From: Mucor racemosus
Taxonomy: Eukaryota > Mucoromycota > Mucoromycetes > Mucorales > Mucoraceae
Assembly: GCA_027405735.1 (NCBI GenBank)
Contig: JAPEHQ010000020.1
Span: forward strand, 434,001-498,000
Length of the DNA: 64,000 bases
Reading direction: 5' to 3'
The notes under the pieces were generated by a model, which was given only the letters and a program-made list of their open reading frames with translations, was not told where the DNA came from and did not search any database. Below are positions 62,401-64,000 of the stretch, piece after piece; within the stretch, counting starts at the first letter, position 1; every line of letters starts with the position of its first letter. A program made the translations under genes and the position numbers.

Positions 62401-63839
62401 TAATAGTAACAGTAGTGGGATATCCTCAAATACATTAGATACAACTAATACTGAATCACCCAACACTATTTTACCCGTGGAAAATGCTGCTACATCTGGT
62501 ACTACTTCAGCGAATGCTACAGATTCTCAAGAGCAATCTACGATGCCAATCGATGCTACTGCAAACCCTACAACCTCTGTCGATACCACTGCTACAGCAG
62601 AGCAACAACGTCCCAAAAAGAAATTATCAAAAACTATGACTAACTTCAAATTGAATAAAAAGAAAAGAAAGGCAAAGGGAACTCCATTTGCAGATGTAGT
62701 GAGTCCTCCCATCAATGTACTCATTGTAGAAGGTAAATATTCTGTGATTTAGACAACCTTAACATTGTACTAACATTTCTCTTGATTTTAGATAATATCA
62801 TTAATCAGGCCATTTTGTCTGCTTGGATGAAAAAACACAAGATTAAGTTCTCTGTAGCTAGTAATGGTAAAGAAGCTGTTGATAAGTGGAAATCGGGTGG
62901 ATTCCATTTGATTTTGGTAGGTTTTTTGATAATACAAATATATGATTCATCACTCACATTTTCCATATAAACAAGATGGATATTCAATTACCTGTAATGA
63001 ATGGTATTGAAGCAACTAAAATGATTCGTAGTATTGAAAAAGAACAACAAATCGGTGTATTACCCATGTCATCCTCTTTTCTTCGTCAACAACAACAACA
63101 GCAACAACAATTACAACAGGAGTCTATTGAAACTGTTACAGCTGCTGCGCTTGTAGCCGCTGCTGCTGCAAATGAGATGAAATTAGAAGCCATTAAAGAT
63201 TCAATGACTACTCCCTCTACAAACAATTCTACCAAAAACGACGATAAACCCTCCATTTTCCGATCTCCTGTTATTATTGTGGCATTGACAGCCTCCTCAC
63301 TTGAATCTGACCGACATGCAGCTCTTGCAGCAGGATGTAATGATTTCCTTACCAAACCCGTCAGTTTGGAATGGCTTGAAAAGAAGATTATTGAATGGGG
63401 ATGTATGCAAGCTTTAATTGATTTTGAAGGATGGAGAAGATGGAAAAAGAATACCAGTGCAGATGATAAAATCAAGGCAGCTTCAAGCAACATTACCACT
63501 GCTACTACACCTACTAATACCGCTATTAATGAGCAATTTGAAGCAGAAAAGAAACGAATCGAAGAATTATCTAAAAAGAAAAATGTACCAGGTGTCTTAT
63601 TACCTGGTATAAGCAACTTGAGTAAACCTACAAGACGATCTACATCTATCGCCAATACGAACGATAGCAACAATAAAAAAAAGAAGCCCACTCTCAAACC
63701 CTCAAAAAGTGATTCAGATACCCAAAATATGTCACGCATGAAGCGCAATAAAAGTCAAAGCGATACCACAACAGGTTCTTTTCTCCTGAATAGGTCAAGA
63801 TCGACGTCCAGAGAGAAGAAATTCGATAATGACAATTAG
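59460..63839 (+). CDS. SSK1: SSK1/Mcs4-type response regulator with N-terminal membrane domain
   Basis: Exons 59460-60677, 60728-62732, 62792-62916 and 62976-63839 join in phase to about 1403 residues. After a Gln/Glu-rich start, residues about 100-225 contain several hydrophobic helices (TVANILCLSGSIVECGFVIY; PFYTLWWLFMILVL; LFVALSILASFIFAFA), then a coiled-coil-like stretch without a clear phospho-acceptor His and a degenerate ATPase-like region. A long Q/N/S/T-rich linker follows. The receiver domain near the C-terminus reads INVLIVEDNIINQAILSAWM, SNGKEAVDKWKSGGFHLIL, phospho-acceptor Asp in MDIQLPVMNGIEATKMIR, VALTASS and FLTKPVSLEWLEKK. A Q/A-rich insert splits the receiver between its halves. 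Ssk1 relays the Sln1-Ypd1 phosphorelay to the HOG MAPK pathway. A membrane-attached form is unusual and noted as a finding. Confidence 0.88.
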
Positions 63840-64000
63840 TGTGTATAAATATTTTTATCAGGGAGTCTTTATTTCTCCCCCCCCCCCTCCAAGATTTATG
63901 CAGTTCCACAAACAAAGCAGAAATTTATTTAACACACCAACAAATGTATTAGTATTAGTATTTATATATTCCATATTTCATTTATACAATTGATTGATTT
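63840..64000. other. 3' flank of the SSK1-like gene
   Basis: Includes a C run of about 10 nt near 63878-63887 and AT-rich sequence to the window edge. Confidence 0.5.

Overview
The window is nuclear DNA of a filamentous fungus, most likely an early-diverging lineage (Mucoromycota, probably Mucorales). Evidence: AT-rich sequence, short GT-AG introns (mostly about 45-110 nt), long homopolymer A/T tracts, Q/N/S-rich low-complexity protein tails, and a gene set that is fungal throughout (Ssk1-type response regulator, CSC1/DUF221 channel, Rvs167-like BAR-SH3 protein, QCR7). The species cannot be fixed from the sequence alone. All exon structures were read by eye and checked for phase.

Layout. 0-16.4 kb is gene-dense: a class IV aminotransferase-like protein (partial at the left edge), a CSC1/OSCA-like channel, GINS subunit SLD5, a small orphan ORF, a decayed Rab11-like GTPase, a PAK/STE20-like kinase, a BAR-SH3 protein (minus) and NAF1 (plus, divergent). 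16.4-24.9 kb is a repeat island: nested MITEs, solo and partial LTRs, a dispersed repeat called R1 here, and a broken dynein intermediate chain fragment. 24.9-43.9 kb is again genic: a CNNM/Mam3-type protein, mitochondrial 2-Cys peroxiredoxin, a 1849-aa START-domain membrane protein, QCR7, an F-box protein, the U5 snRNP protein DIM1 and an orphan ORF. 44.1-52.4 kb is a second repeat island, built around two 2184-bp inverted arms that looked identical on reading, with a diverged inner extension and a decayed HNH-endonuclease-like gene in the spacer. 52.5-55.2 kb holds a RasGEF fused to a Ras-like G domain. 55.2-59.4 kb holds LINE and Tc1-like transposase relics. 59.5-63.8 kb holds a membrane-anchored Ssk1-type response regulator.

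How the genes relate. There are no operons; neighbours are housekeeping and signalling genes without a shared pathway. The signalling genes (PAK-like kinase, RasGEF, Ssk1-like regulator, CSC1-like channel, double-START protein) would belong to membrane and stress signalling. NAF1, DIM1 and SLD5 belong to H/ACA RNP assembly, splicing and replication. Most notable observations: (1) a 70-bp hAT-type MITE family with four copies, two with perfect 8-bp target duplications; (2) a 3-nt microexon in DIM1, supported by protein length; (3) the inverted repeat with an abrupt step from identical to diverged sequence; (4) a Rab11 paralogue with several independent lesions.
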